A stretch of DNA of 64,000 bases from Leptospira chreensis (GTDB lineage Bacteria; Spirochaetota; Leptospiria; Leptospirales; Leptospiraceae): assembly GCF_016919165.1 (NCBI RefSeq), contig NZ_JAFFPS010000021.1, positions 1 to 64,000 on the forward strand, read 5' to 3'. The notes under the pieces were generated by a model. That model saw only the letters and a list, made by a program, of their open reading frames with translations, ran no database searches and was not told the origin of the DNA. The position numbers were made by a program, and so were the translations under genes. Below, in pieces: positions 18,882 to 28,386 of this stretch (positions are counted from its first letter, which is position 1; each line of letters begins with the position of its first letter).

Positions 18882-19502
18882 TTACTGCAATTTTTGGTAT
18901 TCAGTAACAAGTGCGTCAGTGTTGGAACCTACTCCTTCCACCCGCGAAACGACCCATCCATTTTTAGAAACCAAATTATACACTGCAGAATGATTGAATT
19001 CTCCATTCGAAATTTTTTTATAATTGATTCCGAGAACAACAGACAACAAACGTACGTCCTCTTCATTACCGGAGAGAAAGGTCCAACTTTCTCCGAGTTT
19101 CATTTTTTTCTTGTATGCGTTTAGAACATTAGGATTGTCTTTTTCTGAGTCAAAACTGACAAGCACCATACGAGAATCTTTGCCCGTTTTATCTTTTATT
19201 TTTTTGGCTAACAACTCCATATCAGCAACGAGCCTTGGGCAAACCGACTGGCACGAAGCATAAAACATACTAATGACAAAAGGAGAACCTTGGAAATGTT
19301 TTAAGAATATAGTTTGGTTGGACTCCGTTTTCCAACTCGACCCTAATTCAAAAAGTCCCGCATTCGAACCTTCACTGGCAGCAAGCATTGGATCTTCGCC
19401 GTGATGGTGATGATCTCCATGAGAATTATGATCATCACAACTAACGTAGAAATTCAAAAAAAGAAAAAGAATTGATACTCTTAAAATAAATAAAATTTTC
19501 AT
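18882..19502 (-). CDS. SCO1/SenC-family copper chaperone lipoprotein
   Basis: A 206-residue thioredoxin-fold protein. A signal peptide ends at a lipobox with Cys22. A histidine-rich stretch follows (residues 24-35, eight residues rich in His and Asp) that could bind copper. The conserved SCO ligands are present: Cys84 and Cys88 in CQSVCP and His171 in FNHSAV. SCO proteins deliver copper to, or keep reduced, copper sites of exported oxidases and reductases. Its ATG overlaps the stop of the nirV-like gene (ATGA), and it is the third gene of the nirK operon, so the natural client is the copper nitrite reductase; this is an inference from context. Confidence 0.92.
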   Translation of the reverse strand: MKILFILRVSILFLFLNFYVSCDDHNSHGDHHHHGEDPMLAASEGSNAGLFELGSSWKTESNQTIFLKHFQGSPFVISMFYASCQSVCPRLVADMELLAKKIKDKTGKDSRMVLVSFDSEKDNPNVLNAYKKKMKLGESWTFLSGNEEDVRLLSVVLGINYKKISNGEFNHSAVYNLVSKNGWVVSRVEGVGSNTDALVTEYQKLQ

Positions 19503-20266
19503 AATGAATTATCCTTAATGTTAAAATCTGATGCACATCGAAACCCTAAATACTTTGCAGTATACCAACCCTTTAGGCCCGCGCGGTACCCATAACGCAT
19601 ATACGATGCATAATTGGAAAAATCGTTTGCCTTAAGTGAACCGCCACCACAAAACAAGTTGCTTTCTAAATCACTATCTTGTCTCGAATCTCCAGTCACC
19701 GAAGTATTATTAAAATCATACACCCACTCCCAAATCATTCCATGTTGATCATATACACCAAATTTATTTTTGTATTTACCTACCGAAGGAAGAAACTCAG
19801 GTTTTTGTTCCCCATACCAATCTAAAATCACTGCCTCCACTGCTTTATTATTTTTATAAGTAGGAGGAATACTGGCTGCATATTCCCATTCCGATTCTTT
19901 GGGAAGTCTTTTACTTTTCCATAAACAATAAGCATTGGCAGAAAACCAGGAAACATAGGTGACTGGAGAATTAGTTTGATGTTCCTCAGGTGGTTTTCCC
20001 TTCCAATCTCCCAAATAACCAGCATCTGCAAAGAGGGGAGAAATTTTTCCTGGTTTCCACTGAGGATTTTCTTGGATGAATTTAAAGTAATCTTTCTTTG
20101 TAACGGGATAAGAATCCAAAAAAAAACTTTTAATTCGAATTGTAGCACCTAACTTAGAATCTGTATCCTTTAAAAAAGGCCTCCAATTTCCGGCAGGGAT
20201 TTTTACCATCTCGCCGGAAAGAGAAACCGATATAATCAAAAAGATAAAAAAGAATAAACGATTCAT
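19499..20266 (-). CDS. nirV: NirV-like formylglycine-generating-enzyme-fold protein
   Basis: A 255-residue exported protein with a signal peptide (1-18) and a complete FGE-sulfatase/SUMF1 fold: MVKIPAGNW at the start, PVTKKDYFKF, PVTYVSWFSANAYCLW, RLPKESEWEYAA, HGMIWEWVYD and the terminal GFRCASD. The paired active-site cysteines of true formylglycine-generating enzymes, normally in the stretch before GFRCA, are absent (SNYASYMRYGYRAG here), so it is probably not a sulfatase activator. An FGE-like gene next to nirK is known in Rhodobacter sphaeroides as nirV. Here it lies 23 bases after nirK and overlaps the SCO gene, strongly supporting a role with nitrite reductase. Molecular function is unknown. 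Confidence 0.85.
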   Translation of the reverse strand: MNRLFFFIFLIISVSLSGEMVKIPAGNWRPFLKDTDSKLGATIRIKSFFLDSYPVTKKDYFKFIQENPQWKPGKISPLFADAGYLGDWKGKPPEEHQTNSPVTYVSWFSANAYCLWKSKRLPKESEWEYAASIPPTYKNNKAVEAVILDWYGEQKPEFLPSVGKYKNKFGVYDQHGMIWEWVYDFNNTSVTGDSRQDSDLESNLFCGGGSLKANDFSNYASYMRYGYRAGLKGWYTAKYLGFRCASDFNIKDNSL

Positions 20267-20289
20267 TGTTTGGCTCTTAAATTTTGAAT

Positions 20290-21684
20290 TTATTTCACTT
20301 CTGCCTCAGTGACCATAGTCCCTTTGTTTCCCCAGTTGTTATAAACATAACTTAGGACACTGGCAATTTCCTCATTGGAAAGTTCTAAATGGGGCATTAC
20401 ATTATTATATTTTTGTCCATTCACAGTAATGGGCCCACTCAAACCTTTTTTTAAAATCTGAATGGCACGACCTTTGTCTGCATTGAGATAATCCGACTTA
20501 GCAAGCGGCGGGAACACTCCCACAACACCCTGACCTTCCTTCATATGACAAGCAGCACAAACTGATTTATATACCCTTTCTCCATTGGCCAAAATTTCTT
20601 TCGGAGTTTTCGCTGAAGATTTCGGTTTTACTTCAGTTATCATTCTTTGGATGGCAGGTCCTTCCGGAAGATATACAGTATCATCCTGTTTTCCTGAATA
20701 AACAGTAGCATTTGGTTCTCCTTCTACCTTTAGCATTCCCAGAGAACCTTTGTTAAATGTTCTAAAGATAGAATGATCAACGAGAATGAGGGTTCCTGGG
20801 ACTTCTACTTTAAAATCAACAATTGCAGAACCACCCGCAGGAATTAAAGTGGTTTGTACATTCTTTTGGTTCGGAAGGATTCCTCCTTCAGTATACACGT
20901 TATCAAAAATCTCTCCAATGACATGAAAGGAAGAAACCAAATTGGGGCCTCCATTTCCGACAAAGAGACGGACAGTTTCCCCCACTTTAGCAGTAATGGC
21001 ACGATCTTCTACTAGAGAACCCACGGAACCATTGAAAACAACATAATCAGGGATTTCAGTGATCGCCTTTTCCATGCTAAATGGTTGGAGTCCAGGTTCT
21101 CCATTTTTTCCTTTGGTATAAAACTCACTTTGTACTACATAGTATTCTTTATCAACTTTCGGAAGGTCATCCTTTGGCTGCACAAAAATCAAACCATACA
21201 TACCGTTGGCAATATGCATACCCACAGGGGAAGTTGCACAATGATAAATATACAAACCAGGATTAATTGCTTTAAAAGAAAATTTTGAAGCGTGTCCAGG
21301 AATGGTGAGCGAAGCTGCAGCTCCCCCACCTTGCCCAGTCACTGCATGCAAATCAATGTTATGCGGCATTTTACTAGAAGGGTGGTTTTTTAAATGGAAT
21401 TCTACATCGTCTCCTTCTCGGACACGGATCATGGGGCCAGGAACAGAACCTCCAAAGGTCCAGAATGTATATTCAACGCCATCGGCAAGCCGGCCGACAA
21501 CTTCCACGGTTTCCATATTTACAATGACTTTGGCTTCGTTAGTTCTATCGATATGAGGCGGAACTTCAGGTGCGTAGGTGAGTTTTGCCTCTTCTGTCTT
21601 TTGTCCCGAACAAACATTCAAAAGACCCACGGCCATAAAGACTAGAAGGCAAATATACAAGGTTTTTAGTTTCGGTAGTTTCAT
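20290..21684 (-). CDS. nirK: Copper-containing nitrite reductase fused to cytochrome c
   Basis: A 464-residue exported enzyme expected to reduce nitrite to nitric oxide. The N-terminus has a lipobox-like sequence with Cys25. Two cupredoxin domains cover about 45-325. By comparison with known NirK, type-1 copper ligands are His108, Cys149, His157 and Met162; type-2 ligands are His113, His148 and His304; the catalytic Asp111 and His254 are also present. A C-terminal cytochrome c domain (about 360-455) has the haem motif CAACH at 376-380 and candidate axial Met430. Cytochrome-fused NirK proteins are known, for example in Ralstonia pickettii. It is the first gene of nirK-nirV-SCO and has an FNR-like box upstream. 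Confidence 0.96.
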   Translation of the reverse strand: MKLPKLKTLYICLLVFMAVGLLNVCSGQKTEEAKLTYAPEVPPHIDRTNEAKVIVNMETVEVVGRLADGVEYTFWTFGGSVPGPMIRVREGDDVEFHLKNHPSSKMPHNIDLHAVTGQGGGAAASLTIPGHASKFSFKAINPGLYIYHCATSPVGMHIANGMYGLIFVQPKDDLPKVDKEYYVVQSEFYTKGKNGEPGLQPFSMEKAITEIPDYVVFNGSVGSLVEDRAITAKVGETVRLFVGNGGPNLVSSFHVIGEIFDNVYTEGGILPNQKNVQTTLIPAGGSAIVDFKVEVPGTLILVDHSIFRTFNKGSLGMLKVEGEPNATVYSGKQDDTVYLPEGPAIQRMITEVKPKSSAKTPKEILANGERVYKSVCAACHMKEGQGVVGVFPPLAKSDYLNADKGRAIQILKKGLSGPITVNGQKYNNVMPHLELSNEEIASVLSYVYNNWGNKGTMVTEAEVK

Positions 21685-21707
21685 AAATTTCCGTATCCTT
21701 TGGTATT

Positions 21708-21713
21708 ATTCTA
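21708..21713 (-). promoter_or_regulatory. Candidate -10 hexamer of the nirK promoter
   Basis: TAGAAT on the minus strand fits a -10 element. If transcription begins at 21701, seven bases beyond its last base, the FNR-like box is centred exactly at -41.5, the usual class II position. The start site is assumed from spacing, not observed. Confidence 0.5.
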
Positions 21714-21735
21714 AATCCAACCAACCCTTTCCTCA

Positions 21736-21749
21736 TTGATTCAAGTCAA
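21736..21749 (-). promoter_or_regulatory. FNR/DNR/NnrR-like operator upstream of nirK
   Basis: TTGATTCAAGTCAA differs from the CRP/FNR-family consensus TTGAT-N4-ATCAA at one position. It is centred at 21742.5, 58 bases upstream of the nirK ATG and in the 210-base divergent region shared with the GAF-PP2C gene. A regulator of the FNR, DNR or NnrR type, responding to low oxygen or nitric oxide, would be expected to bind; none is encoded in this window. Confidence 0.65.
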
Positions 21750-21894
21750 TAAGAGTGAGTGTAAATGTTACAAAATGCACAAAAATCTGAATCTTTCAGT
21801 ATTTTTTCTACCGATTTCCGGGCTTCGGAAAAAATCTGCAGTGAATTTCTAAATCGACGGATTGGAATCTAAGAGAAAAATAGGTTTGTACCCC

Positions 21895-23658
21895 ATGTCC
21901 TTAGATTCGCAAACTAGCCTCAGTAAGTTTCGTAGCTTACTCCATATTTCCTCCATTCTGAATGCAAACCTTGATTTGCACCAACTTCTACCACTCATCA
22001 TGTTATACTCCAAAGATCTATTAGAGGCGGAAGCAAGCTCCCTCTTTCTTTTAGAAGATGAGGAATTTCTCTATTGCGAAGTGGCTCTTGGAGAAAAGGG
22101 TGAGATCATCCAGGAATACGCTAGGTTAGAGTTAGGTGAAGGGATTGTGGGAATGGTGGCTCGCGAGAAAAAACCCATTGCCTTGGAAGACGCGTATCAA
22201 GATCCAAGGTTCAATGCGAGTATGGACAGACGTACTGGATTCAAAACCAAGTCCCTTATCTGTGTTCCTCTTTTTGTTGAGGACAGGCTGATTGGAACAC
22301 TAGAAGTCATCAATAAAACAAACAATCGAATTTTTGATGCATCAGATTTAGAATATTTAATTTCTCTTTCCGAAGTAGCAGCCACTGCCATCCAAAATGC
22401 AAATATAAAAGATAGTTTGGATAAACGTATCTTAGAATTATCATTGTTATATGAATTTGAGAGACTTTCTGTTTCTGAAAAAAGTTTAAACGAACTTGGA
22501 AAATGGATTCTGAATCGAGTTTTGGAATACTTAGGTGCCTCTTCCGGTACAATCTACCTTGCCAATTCCGAAAAACAAGAATTGAGCATTCTTTCCGCAA
22601 AAGGAATTCCAGAAGATGCGTATGATCAAATCAAAGTTCCTTACGGAAATGGAGTCGCAGGTTGGGTGGCAGAAAAAAAAGAAAGCCTACTCATCCACAA
22701 CTTAGATTTGGATCCTCGTTACAACAAACTCTCCCCTTATAAATTTGAATCCAAATCTCTGATTTCCGCACCATTGATCTTTCAAAACGAATTACTTGGC
22801 GTCATTAGTATCAATAACAAACTTTCCGGGTATGCTTTCCAACATTCTGATTTGGACTTACTCACAAATATTGCAGCAAGACTCAGTAGCACCATAAAAA
22901 ATGCACAACTTTTCCACCAAATTGTGGATACGGGAAAAGAACTGAATCGTGCGAAAAATATCATGAAAAAAATCATGCCTTCCATCCTGCCGAGCTCCGA
23001 CAAACTCTCGTATGGTGTGGCACATATCCCTCTAGAACAAGTGGGTGGGGATTTTTATGATGTAACCCAATTGGAAGATTCTAAATTTTCTATTTTGATT
23101 GCCGACATATCTGGTCATGGGCTTTCTGCAGCGGTCCTTGCCGCAATGGCACATATGGTTCTAAAAAATTTTGAACCTGACATCAAACTGAGCCCTTCTT
23201 TATTTTTAACAACACTGAACCATATGTTGTATGGGAAATTGGCAGGGAACTTTCTTACTGCGTTTTACGGAATCATTGATTTGAAAACAAATACCATCCT
23301 TTGTGCCAATGCAGGCCACCACGCTCCATTTTTACTAGATAAAAAGGACTCACCCTTAATCCAATTAGATGTGAAAGGGAAAATCTTAGGTCTCATTCCT
23401 GATTTGTTTTATGAAGAAAAAACTTTCCCATTCACATCGGGGAATCGCCTTGTGATGTATACAGACGGGATCACAGAACATATGTCTAAGGATCATAACA
23501 AACGTTATGATGAAGAATTATTCCAAAAGGCCATCCAAAAATCAAAATCTCTTGAAACCCAGAAGTCTGCTGATGAACTCATCCGAGAAGCAAGAGACTA
23601 TGTGGGATCCAATGAATTTGCAGACGACGTTACAGTTTTGTTAGTGGATCGAATCTAA
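21895..23658 (+). CDS. GAF-GAF-PP2C (RsbU/SpoIIE-type) serine phosphatase
   Basis: A cytoplasmic 587-residue regulator. Two GAF domains (about 20-170 and 190-340) are each marked by a SLICVPL or SLISAPL core. A PP2C/SpoIIE phosphatase domain follows (about 385-585) with metal-binding blocks GGDFYD, DISGHGL, NAGHH, YTDGITE and FADDVTVLL. Such proteins dephosphorylate STAS-domain anti-sigma antagonists in partner-switching pathways. I chose ATG 21895; an in-frame TTG at 21862 is possible. It is divergent from nirK. A STAS protein is encoded at 52218-52577, but no link between them can be shown from sequence. Confidence 0.9.
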   Translation: MSLDSQTSLSKFRSLLHISSILNANLDLHQLLPLIMLYSKDLLEAEASSLFLLEDEEFLYCEVALGEKGEIIQEYARLELGEGIVGMVAREKKPIALEDAYQDPRFNASMDRRTGFKTKSLICVPLFVEDRLIGTLEVINKTNNRIFDASDLEYLISLSEVAATAIQNANIKDSLDKRILELSLLYEFERLSVSEKSLNELGKWILNRVLEYLGASSGTIYLANSEKQELSILSAKGIPEDAYDQIKVPYGNGVAGWVAEKKESLLIHNLDLDPRYNKLSPYKFESKSLISAPLIFQNELLGVISINNKLSGYAFQHSDLDLLTNIAARLSSTIKNAQLFHQIVDTGKELNRAKNIMKKIMPSILPSSDKLSYGVAHIPLEQVGGDFYDVTQLEDSKFSILIADISGHGLSAAVLAAMAHMVLKNFEPDIKLSPSLFLTTLNHMLYGKLAGNFLTAFYGIIDLKTNTILCANAGHHAPFLLDKKDSPLIQLDVKGKILGLIPDLFYEEKTFPFTSGNRLVMYTDGITEHMSKDHNKRYDEELFQKAIQKSKSLETQKSADELIREARDYVGSNEFADDVTVLLVDRI

Positions 23659-23659
23659 A

Positions 23660-23697
23660 AACCAAAAACAATAAACCACTCTCCTATTGGGGAGTGG
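23660..23697 (-). terminator. Terminator of the Aer-like chemoreceptor gene
   Basis: A 9-bp stem with one G-U type mismatch (23676-23684 with 23689-23697, loop tatt) is followed in the minus direction by TTTATTGTTTTTGG. It lies between convergent genes and may act in both directions, but the U-rich side serves the minus-strand gene. Confidence 0.7.
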
Positions 23698-23724
23698 CTC
23701 AAAGTTCAGGATCGTCGAAACAAT

Positions 23725-25440
23725 CTAAGGAATCAATTCCAAACTTTCGTTATTCCCGGTGTGATAGTGCTCTACTAAATCCATAATCTTTTTGGGTTCG
23801 GAAACCACGAGAGAACTTTTTTCATAGAGAGTCTCCGATTTAAAAGCAATCACTTGAGCCTGTTCTGACAATCCGAGCAAAATATTCGATATTTGTTTGG
23901 AAGCAATTCCTGCTTCTAAAACCGAGTGGTCAATTTTTTTAACCTGTTCGTCCACGGATTCCAACTTAAACTTAACTCGAGTGGATTCTTGTAAGTCGTG
24001 ATACAAAGAAGCGGTGACTTTGTTTAAAATGGATTTAATTTCATGAAACAAATCAGATAAAGAAAAAATCTCCAAAGAAGCCTCTTGTACCTTTGTCGAA
24101 GTTGACTTGATCACTGACAATGTTTCATCTACATAATTTTTGATTTCTTCGGCAGAAACCGCAATTTGTTCATTCAAACTCATCATCTCTTTTGCGACGA
24201 TGGCAAACCCAGCACCGACATTACCTGCTCTTGCTGCCTCAATGGATGCGTTTAAGGAAAGTAAGTTGGTTCGATCCGCAATCTCTGTAATGATGGAAAC
24301 AATATTTAAGATCTTACTAGAAACATTTTTGATCGCATCGATTCCTTCCAGAGAATCAGAAATTTTTTGTTTTCCTAAATCGGCTTTTCTGGTTGAGGCT
24401 ACTGACAACTCATCCAAACCCTTTAGAGCAGTTTGTGTTCCACTCAAATTTAAATTCACTGCATTCATATAATCTTTGATGTCAGACATGATGACTGAAT
24501 GATCCGCTGTGATATGTTTGATATTGGTGAGCGCGGAAGTAAGGTCTTCCATACAAGCTGCCGCCTCTTCACTTCCCGAAGCCATCGAACGTGTGGATGT
24601 AAAAAAGTGGTTTGTGAGATCAGTCAATTCTTCAGAGATCCGGATGGAAACATGACTTGCCTTTTGGATTTGAGAAATGATTCCCCAAAGATTGATACTC
24701 ATACTTTTCATAGAGAGTAACATGATTTTCACTTCATCCCGACTATCATTTTGGAAATGATCAGGATATTGAAATCTTCCGGAAGCCACAGAAATCACTG
24801 ATTCTGTAGCTTTCTGTAACTTTTTGTTTTTCTGCGATAGAATCAGAATAAAACCAGAACCAATCAATGTTTGCAAAATAAACAAAACACCGCAGTACAA
24901 CGGTTTTTCGGGAAAATGAAACCAAAAGAGAACTAAAAATGGTAAAGAAATCAAAACAACAAGGAAAACATCGATGAATTTGGTGGTTCGTAGATTCTTA
25001 ACGACCTTATTTTTTTTCCAAAAGAAAATAGAACTTTTGCCCATCTTTTTGTATAGTTGGTCATAAAATTCTTTTTTTGCTTCCGGTAACTTTTTCCGAA
25101 CGGATACGAAACCGACAACCTTCCTTTCTTCATTGAGTATGGGGGTTATGGTAGCATCGACCCAATAATAGTTTCCTGATTTGGCTCTATTCTTCACAGC
25201 CCCAGTCCAAGGAAGGCCAACCTTAATGTAATCCCAAAGTTCCGCAAAGACAACTCTCGGCATATCGGGATGTCTCACGATATTATGTGGTTTTCCGATC
25301 ATTTCTTCTGCACTGTATTCGGAGATTCGTGCAAAGTCAGGAGAAACATAGGTAATCAAACCCTTAGCATCGGTGCGAGAGATGATAACGTCCGACTCGG
25401 TAAGTACATTTTCCACTAAATTCACTTTTACATTTTTCAA
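23725..25440 (-). CDS. Aer-like chemoreceptor with N-terminal PAS domain
   Basis: A 571-residue chemotaxis transducer. The N-terminal PAS domain (about 15-115) closely resembles the Aer redox sensor: GKPHNIVRHPDMP, FAELWDYIK, PWTGAVKNR and YYWVDATITPI. In Aer this domain binds FAD and reads cellular redox or respiratory state. Two closely spaced transmembrane helices lie at 155-175 and 180-202, followed by a signalling coiled coil with the tip [19 protein letters not shown]. The start is a TTG seven bases after AGGGA, a convincing ribosome site. No che genes are adjacent. FAD binding is inferred from similarity. Confidence 0.9.
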   Translation of the reverse strand: MKNVKVNLVENVLTESDVIISRTDAKGLITYVSPDFARISEYSAEEMIGKPHNIVRHPDMPRVVFAELWDYIKVGLPWTGAVKNRAKSGNYYWVDATITPILNEERKVVGFVSVRKKLPEAKKEFYDQLYKKMGKSSIFFWKKNKVVKNLRTTKFIDVFLVVLISLPFLVLFWFHFPEKPLYCGVLFILQTLIGSGFILILSQKNKKLQKATESVISVASGRFQYPDHFQNDSRDEVKIMLLSMKSMSINLWGIISQIQKASHVSIRISEELTDLTNHFFTSTRSMASGSEEAAACMEDLTSALTNIKHITADHSVIMSDIKDYMNAVNLNLSGTQTALKGLDELSVASTRKADLGKQKISDSLEGIDAIKNVSSKILNIVSIITEIADRTNLLSLNASIEAARAGNVGAGFAIVAKEMMSLNEQIAVSAEEIKNYVDETLSVIKSTSTKVQEASLEIFSLSDLFHEIKSILNKVTASLYHDLQESTRVKFKLESVDEQVKKIDHSVLEAGIASKQISNILLGLSEQAQVIAFKSETLYEKSSLVVSEPKKIMDLVEHYHTGNNESLELIP

Positions 25441-25709
25441 ATTTATATCCCTAAGTATGATACTTGAGTGTATTACCGAGTGAACCAGATAGAATATCTG
25501 GACTTAGTATCATTCAACAATTATCAACTAACATACTATAAACTAAGAATATGGGATTTTGTAGCAACTCGGTTGTCATTTTTTATTCACAAACCTTGTT
25601 GATATTTGTCAATGGGGGTATACGGGAATCTACGAAACTGTCTTTATCAATAAGAAATTGTCTTCATGGAAAGATTTTCGGATTCAAAAACCTATACCAT
25701 GATTTGTTT

Positions 25710-26093
25710 TTAATGAACAGGATAGTTTGCGACTGGTTCTAATTTGCAGCTGGCAGCAATGACTAAAGTCCTCGTGGGATCTTTTGTGGCGAGAAGGTAA
25801 CTTGAGGAAAGAGCAATGCAAGCCTTCGCCTGTTTTCGATTAAATGACAAATCCCTTTTTTGATAACTCACACCCATCGCATCAGGCCAACGAGCCAGTA
25901 ATGCAACGTCTGACAACCTTCGGGAAAAATTGAAACTATCTTTCGCTAAATCTTGGGCATAAATTCCGAGATATATGGAAGTTTCATCATAAATATCCCG
26001 ACCAAGCATGGTTTCTTCGCCAATCCCAGATTTTCCAAGATTGCTACATTGAATCAAAAAAAAAGTGAACAAAAACAAATATACTAATTTCAC
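25710..26093 (-). CDS. Small hypothetical lipoprotein
   Basis: A 127-residue exported protein. The 15-residue hydrophobic signal ends in FLIQC, a Leptospira-like lipobox with Cys16. The mature part is mainly helical and contains two further cysteines (in KACIALS and AASCKLE) that could form a disulphide. No family is recognised. The start is GTG at 26093 with no clear Shine-Dalgarno. It lies 60 bases downstream of another lipoprotein gene on the same strand, so the two may be co-transcribed. Function is unknown. Confidence 0.65.
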   Translation of the reverse strand: MKLVYLFLFTFFLIQCSNLGKSGIGEETMLGRDIYDETSIYLGIYAQDLAKDSFNFSRRLSDVALLARWPDAMGVSYQKRDLSFNRKQAKACIALSSSYLLATKDPTRTLVIAASCKLEPVANYPVH

Positions 26094-26153
26094 CAGCTAA
26101 CTTTTGAAAATACGAATCAAATCGTCAACTAACAAAAGTATCTGTTATAGATT

Positions 26154-26795
26154 TTACAACTCCATTAGTTCTTTACTAAGCGTTTGAAACTTTTGGAGTA
26201 ATTCCGGATTTTCCTTACAATCTTTTACAAAATCGGCTTCGAATGATTCCACTAACAGACGTATGGAGGAACTAGAGGTCGTGTTATTGGCTCCTCCGTC
26301 GAATGAATCAGAAACCAAAGGCAAAACAATATAGAATGGAATGGTTAACCAAGAGATAATTCTTCTTCCTTGGATTGGGTAAGTATAATCCCGGATGATT
26401 TTTCGACTATCTCTGTCAGAAAGGGTAAAGGTTACATTGGAATAAGATTCTTCTAGAGATGGGAATATACCTAAGGTGAGAAGGAAGAGAACCGTCGATA
26501 TTCCTCCGTAGTTGATTCCCGTGGATGATGTGTATGTTAAATCTAATTTGGAAGTTTTACTCAGTTCAAACAATTCTGATTTTGCAAGTTCATATTCGAC
26601 AACGGAAGAATTATATAAATTTGGTTTTGCTGCCTCTTCCGAACGAATCAGATTGAATCGTATCTTTCCCCGCATCAGTATTTCACTGGCGTTTGTATTG
26701 ACTGAGTTTCTGTTCGCTATGGAAAAGTAATGTAAGTTGCAGGAAAAACTGAATGTTAAGGCAAACACCAAGGCCAATGGGTAAGATAATTTCAT
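26154..26795 (-). CDS. Hypothetical lipoprotein with hydrophobic segments
   Basis: A 213-residue protein. I chose the ATG at 26795 because it immediately precedes a clean signal peptide ending in FSFSC (Cys19); the longer open frame to 26891 adds a cysteine-rich, unlikely N-terminus. Two further hydrophobic stretches (GISTVLFLLTLGIF and WLTIPFYIVLPLV) flank a loop with charged residues, so it may insert in a membrane as well as being lipidated. No family or catalytic motif is recognised. The next gene downstream also encodes a lipoprotein. Confidence 0.68.
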   Translation of the reverse strand: MKLSYPLALVFALTFSFSCNLHYFSIANRNSVNTNASEILMRGKIRFNLIRSEEAAKPNLYNSSVVEYELAKSELFELSKTSKLDLTYTSSTGINYGGISTVLFLLTLGIFPSLEESYSNVTFTLSDRDSRKIIRDYTYPIQGRRIISWLTIPFYIVLPLVSDSFDGGANNTTSSSSIRLLVESFEADFVKDCKENPELLQKFQTLSKELMEL

Positions 26796-27287
26796 AACTT
26801 CAGGATGTTCTACCGAACCGCAGAAGCTTCGGCAAGCGGATTTCCAACCTAGTCGGACATCCAAGTTACAGGGAGTACAAAGCCCCCACACAGATTCCGC
26901 AGATATCAGAATCGGCGTTGGCAGATTTAGCCACAGCCACTCGGATTTTTTTTAGATCCAACCTTAGGGATGATTTTTCCATTCTGTGTTTGGAGGAATC
27001 GAAACCACAGGGAAAGGATTTTTGTCCCCCCTTCTCTACTTGAACGTGTGCGAATTCTACATTTTCGAAACGAATGATTGTGTACAAACTTTGTCCTCTA
27101 TCGAATAAAAATTAAATTTCTGCCTTTTGGTCAACTGGATTAATTACCAATTAAAACTCACCATTTTGTACCGTTTTTTAGGAAGGGGAATAAAATTATT
27201 TACATTCTTTTACGTTTATCTCGATGATTGTCGGTTCAGTGATTTAAGGAAAGTGAATTACCAGTTGGCCTAAACTGAAGGTGTAAA
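26796..27287. other. Intergenic region without a supported gene
   Basis: This 490-base gap separates divergently read genes. A 73-codon minus frame at 26866-27087 has no signal peptide, motif or ribosome site and is not called. The stretch 27120-27287 is AT-rich and should contain the promoter of the exported hypothetical gene starting at 27288, which has an AAGGTG ribosome site. I see no RNA gene or repeat here. Confidence 0.4.
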
Positions 27288-28355
27288 ATGAAACCAAACA
27301 TCCTCTATATATTTTTATTTTTGTTTCCAAGTTTTTCCCTGTTTACATGGCAAGGCGAATCTTTTGAAAAAATAATAAAGGATTATCAATTCCAATTTAG
27401 CTTTAGCAGAGACTTCCAAAAGATAGAGACTAAAGAAAATCCAAATTTGTATTATGATTATGCCATCAAACACAGTATAAAGAAACTTGAAATTCGTTAT
27501 TTCGTTGGTTTACCGGCTCCCAAAATGGATGGCGTTGATTTTGAAAAGATTGGATTGTACAAACAACAAGCCTTAACCACCGCAGCAAACGTATGCCAGT
27601 GTATGGACAAAATCAATAAGAGTGATTTATCCGCAGATACATTGTCTTTATTTAATGCGGACTGGGGCGCCAATTTTTTTCTTGAGGCAACTTCAGAATT
27701 TGGACAAGGCTATAAATATTCCATTGTTACAGCAGTTCACAAAAAGGACTTACCCGATCTCTATACTATTTTTTTATTTGATGACTTTGATTCGGTAAAA
27801 CAAGAAATCCAAAAAGCAGTTTTCAATCTTAAGTTCAAACAAGAATCAAATCTTGATAAAAGTTATCGAGGAGTCAAATTCATACCTGCTGAGAAACAGG
27901 TGGTAGGTGACATGACCATCTCGATTCCGAACCTAGCAAACCGATCGGAGTCATTACATAATCAAGACAAATATCCAATTACGTTTTTTAGAATCGATTG
28001 TCAAAATGAAAAAGAATGTTTCTCCATTATGATTGCTGTTTCCATTATTCCTGAAAGTAGATTTACATTTGAACAACTTGTTGAAGAAGCCAAAACCAAT
28101 GAGTTTGAGAAATCACCCCATGAAATGGTTAAATGGTTGGAAATTCTAAAATTCAAAACGGACAAAACGACCATCCTTTTGGGACCCGGAAAGGTATTGG
28201 GTACGAAACTAATCGCATTCTATCAAAAGAATGATAAAAAAGAAACTTACAGAATCAATATGAGTTTAGTGTATCATCCCAATTTTCCAGAAGAGGATTG
28301 GAAAAATATCATCACTCATACATTCTTTATTTTAGATTCGGTCACGATAAAATAG
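27288..28355 (+). CDS. Hypothetical exported protein
   Basis: A 355-residue protein with an N-terminal signal peptide (about 1-20, FLFLFPSFSLFTW). The mature protein appears to contain two similar halves, each with a strand-rich block resembling PsbP-like or DUF-type periplasmic folds: an early segment (about 25-190) ending in EIQKAVFNLKF, and a later one (about 195-355) ending in THTFFILDSVTI. The similarity between halves is my reading, not a computed alignment. A CQC pair occurs near residue 103. Good AAGGTG ribosome site before ATG. Function is unknown. Confidence 0.75.
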   Translation: MKPNILYIFLFLFPSFSLFTWQGESFEKIIKDYQFQFSFSRDFQKIETKENPNLYYDYAIKHSIKKLEIRYFVGLPAPKMDGVDFEKIGLYKQQALTTAANVCQCMDKINKSDLSADTLSLFNADWGANFFLEATSEFGQGYKYSIVTAVHKKDLPDLYTIFLFDDFDSVKQEIQKAVFNLKFKQESNLDKSYRGVKFIPAEKQVVGDMTISIPNLANRSESLHNQDKYPITFFRIDCQNEKECFSIMIAVSIIPESRFTFEQLVEEAKTNEFEKSPHEMVKWLEILKFKTDKTTILLGPGKVLGTKLIAFYQKNDKKETYRINMSLVYHPNFPEEDWKNIITHTFFILDSVTIK

Positions 28356-28386
28356 GCCAAGATCTCAACTAACATGAATTAATAAA

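Noticed and set aside
19499..20266. Annotation of the FGE-fold gene as a sulfatase-modifying enzyme
   Set aside because: The catalytic cysteine pair is missing and the neighbours are nirK and a SCO gene, so a NirV-like role fits better.
26866..27087. 73-codon minus frame in the intergenic region
   Set aside because: Composition is not protein-like and there is no ribosome site or homologous motif I recognise.
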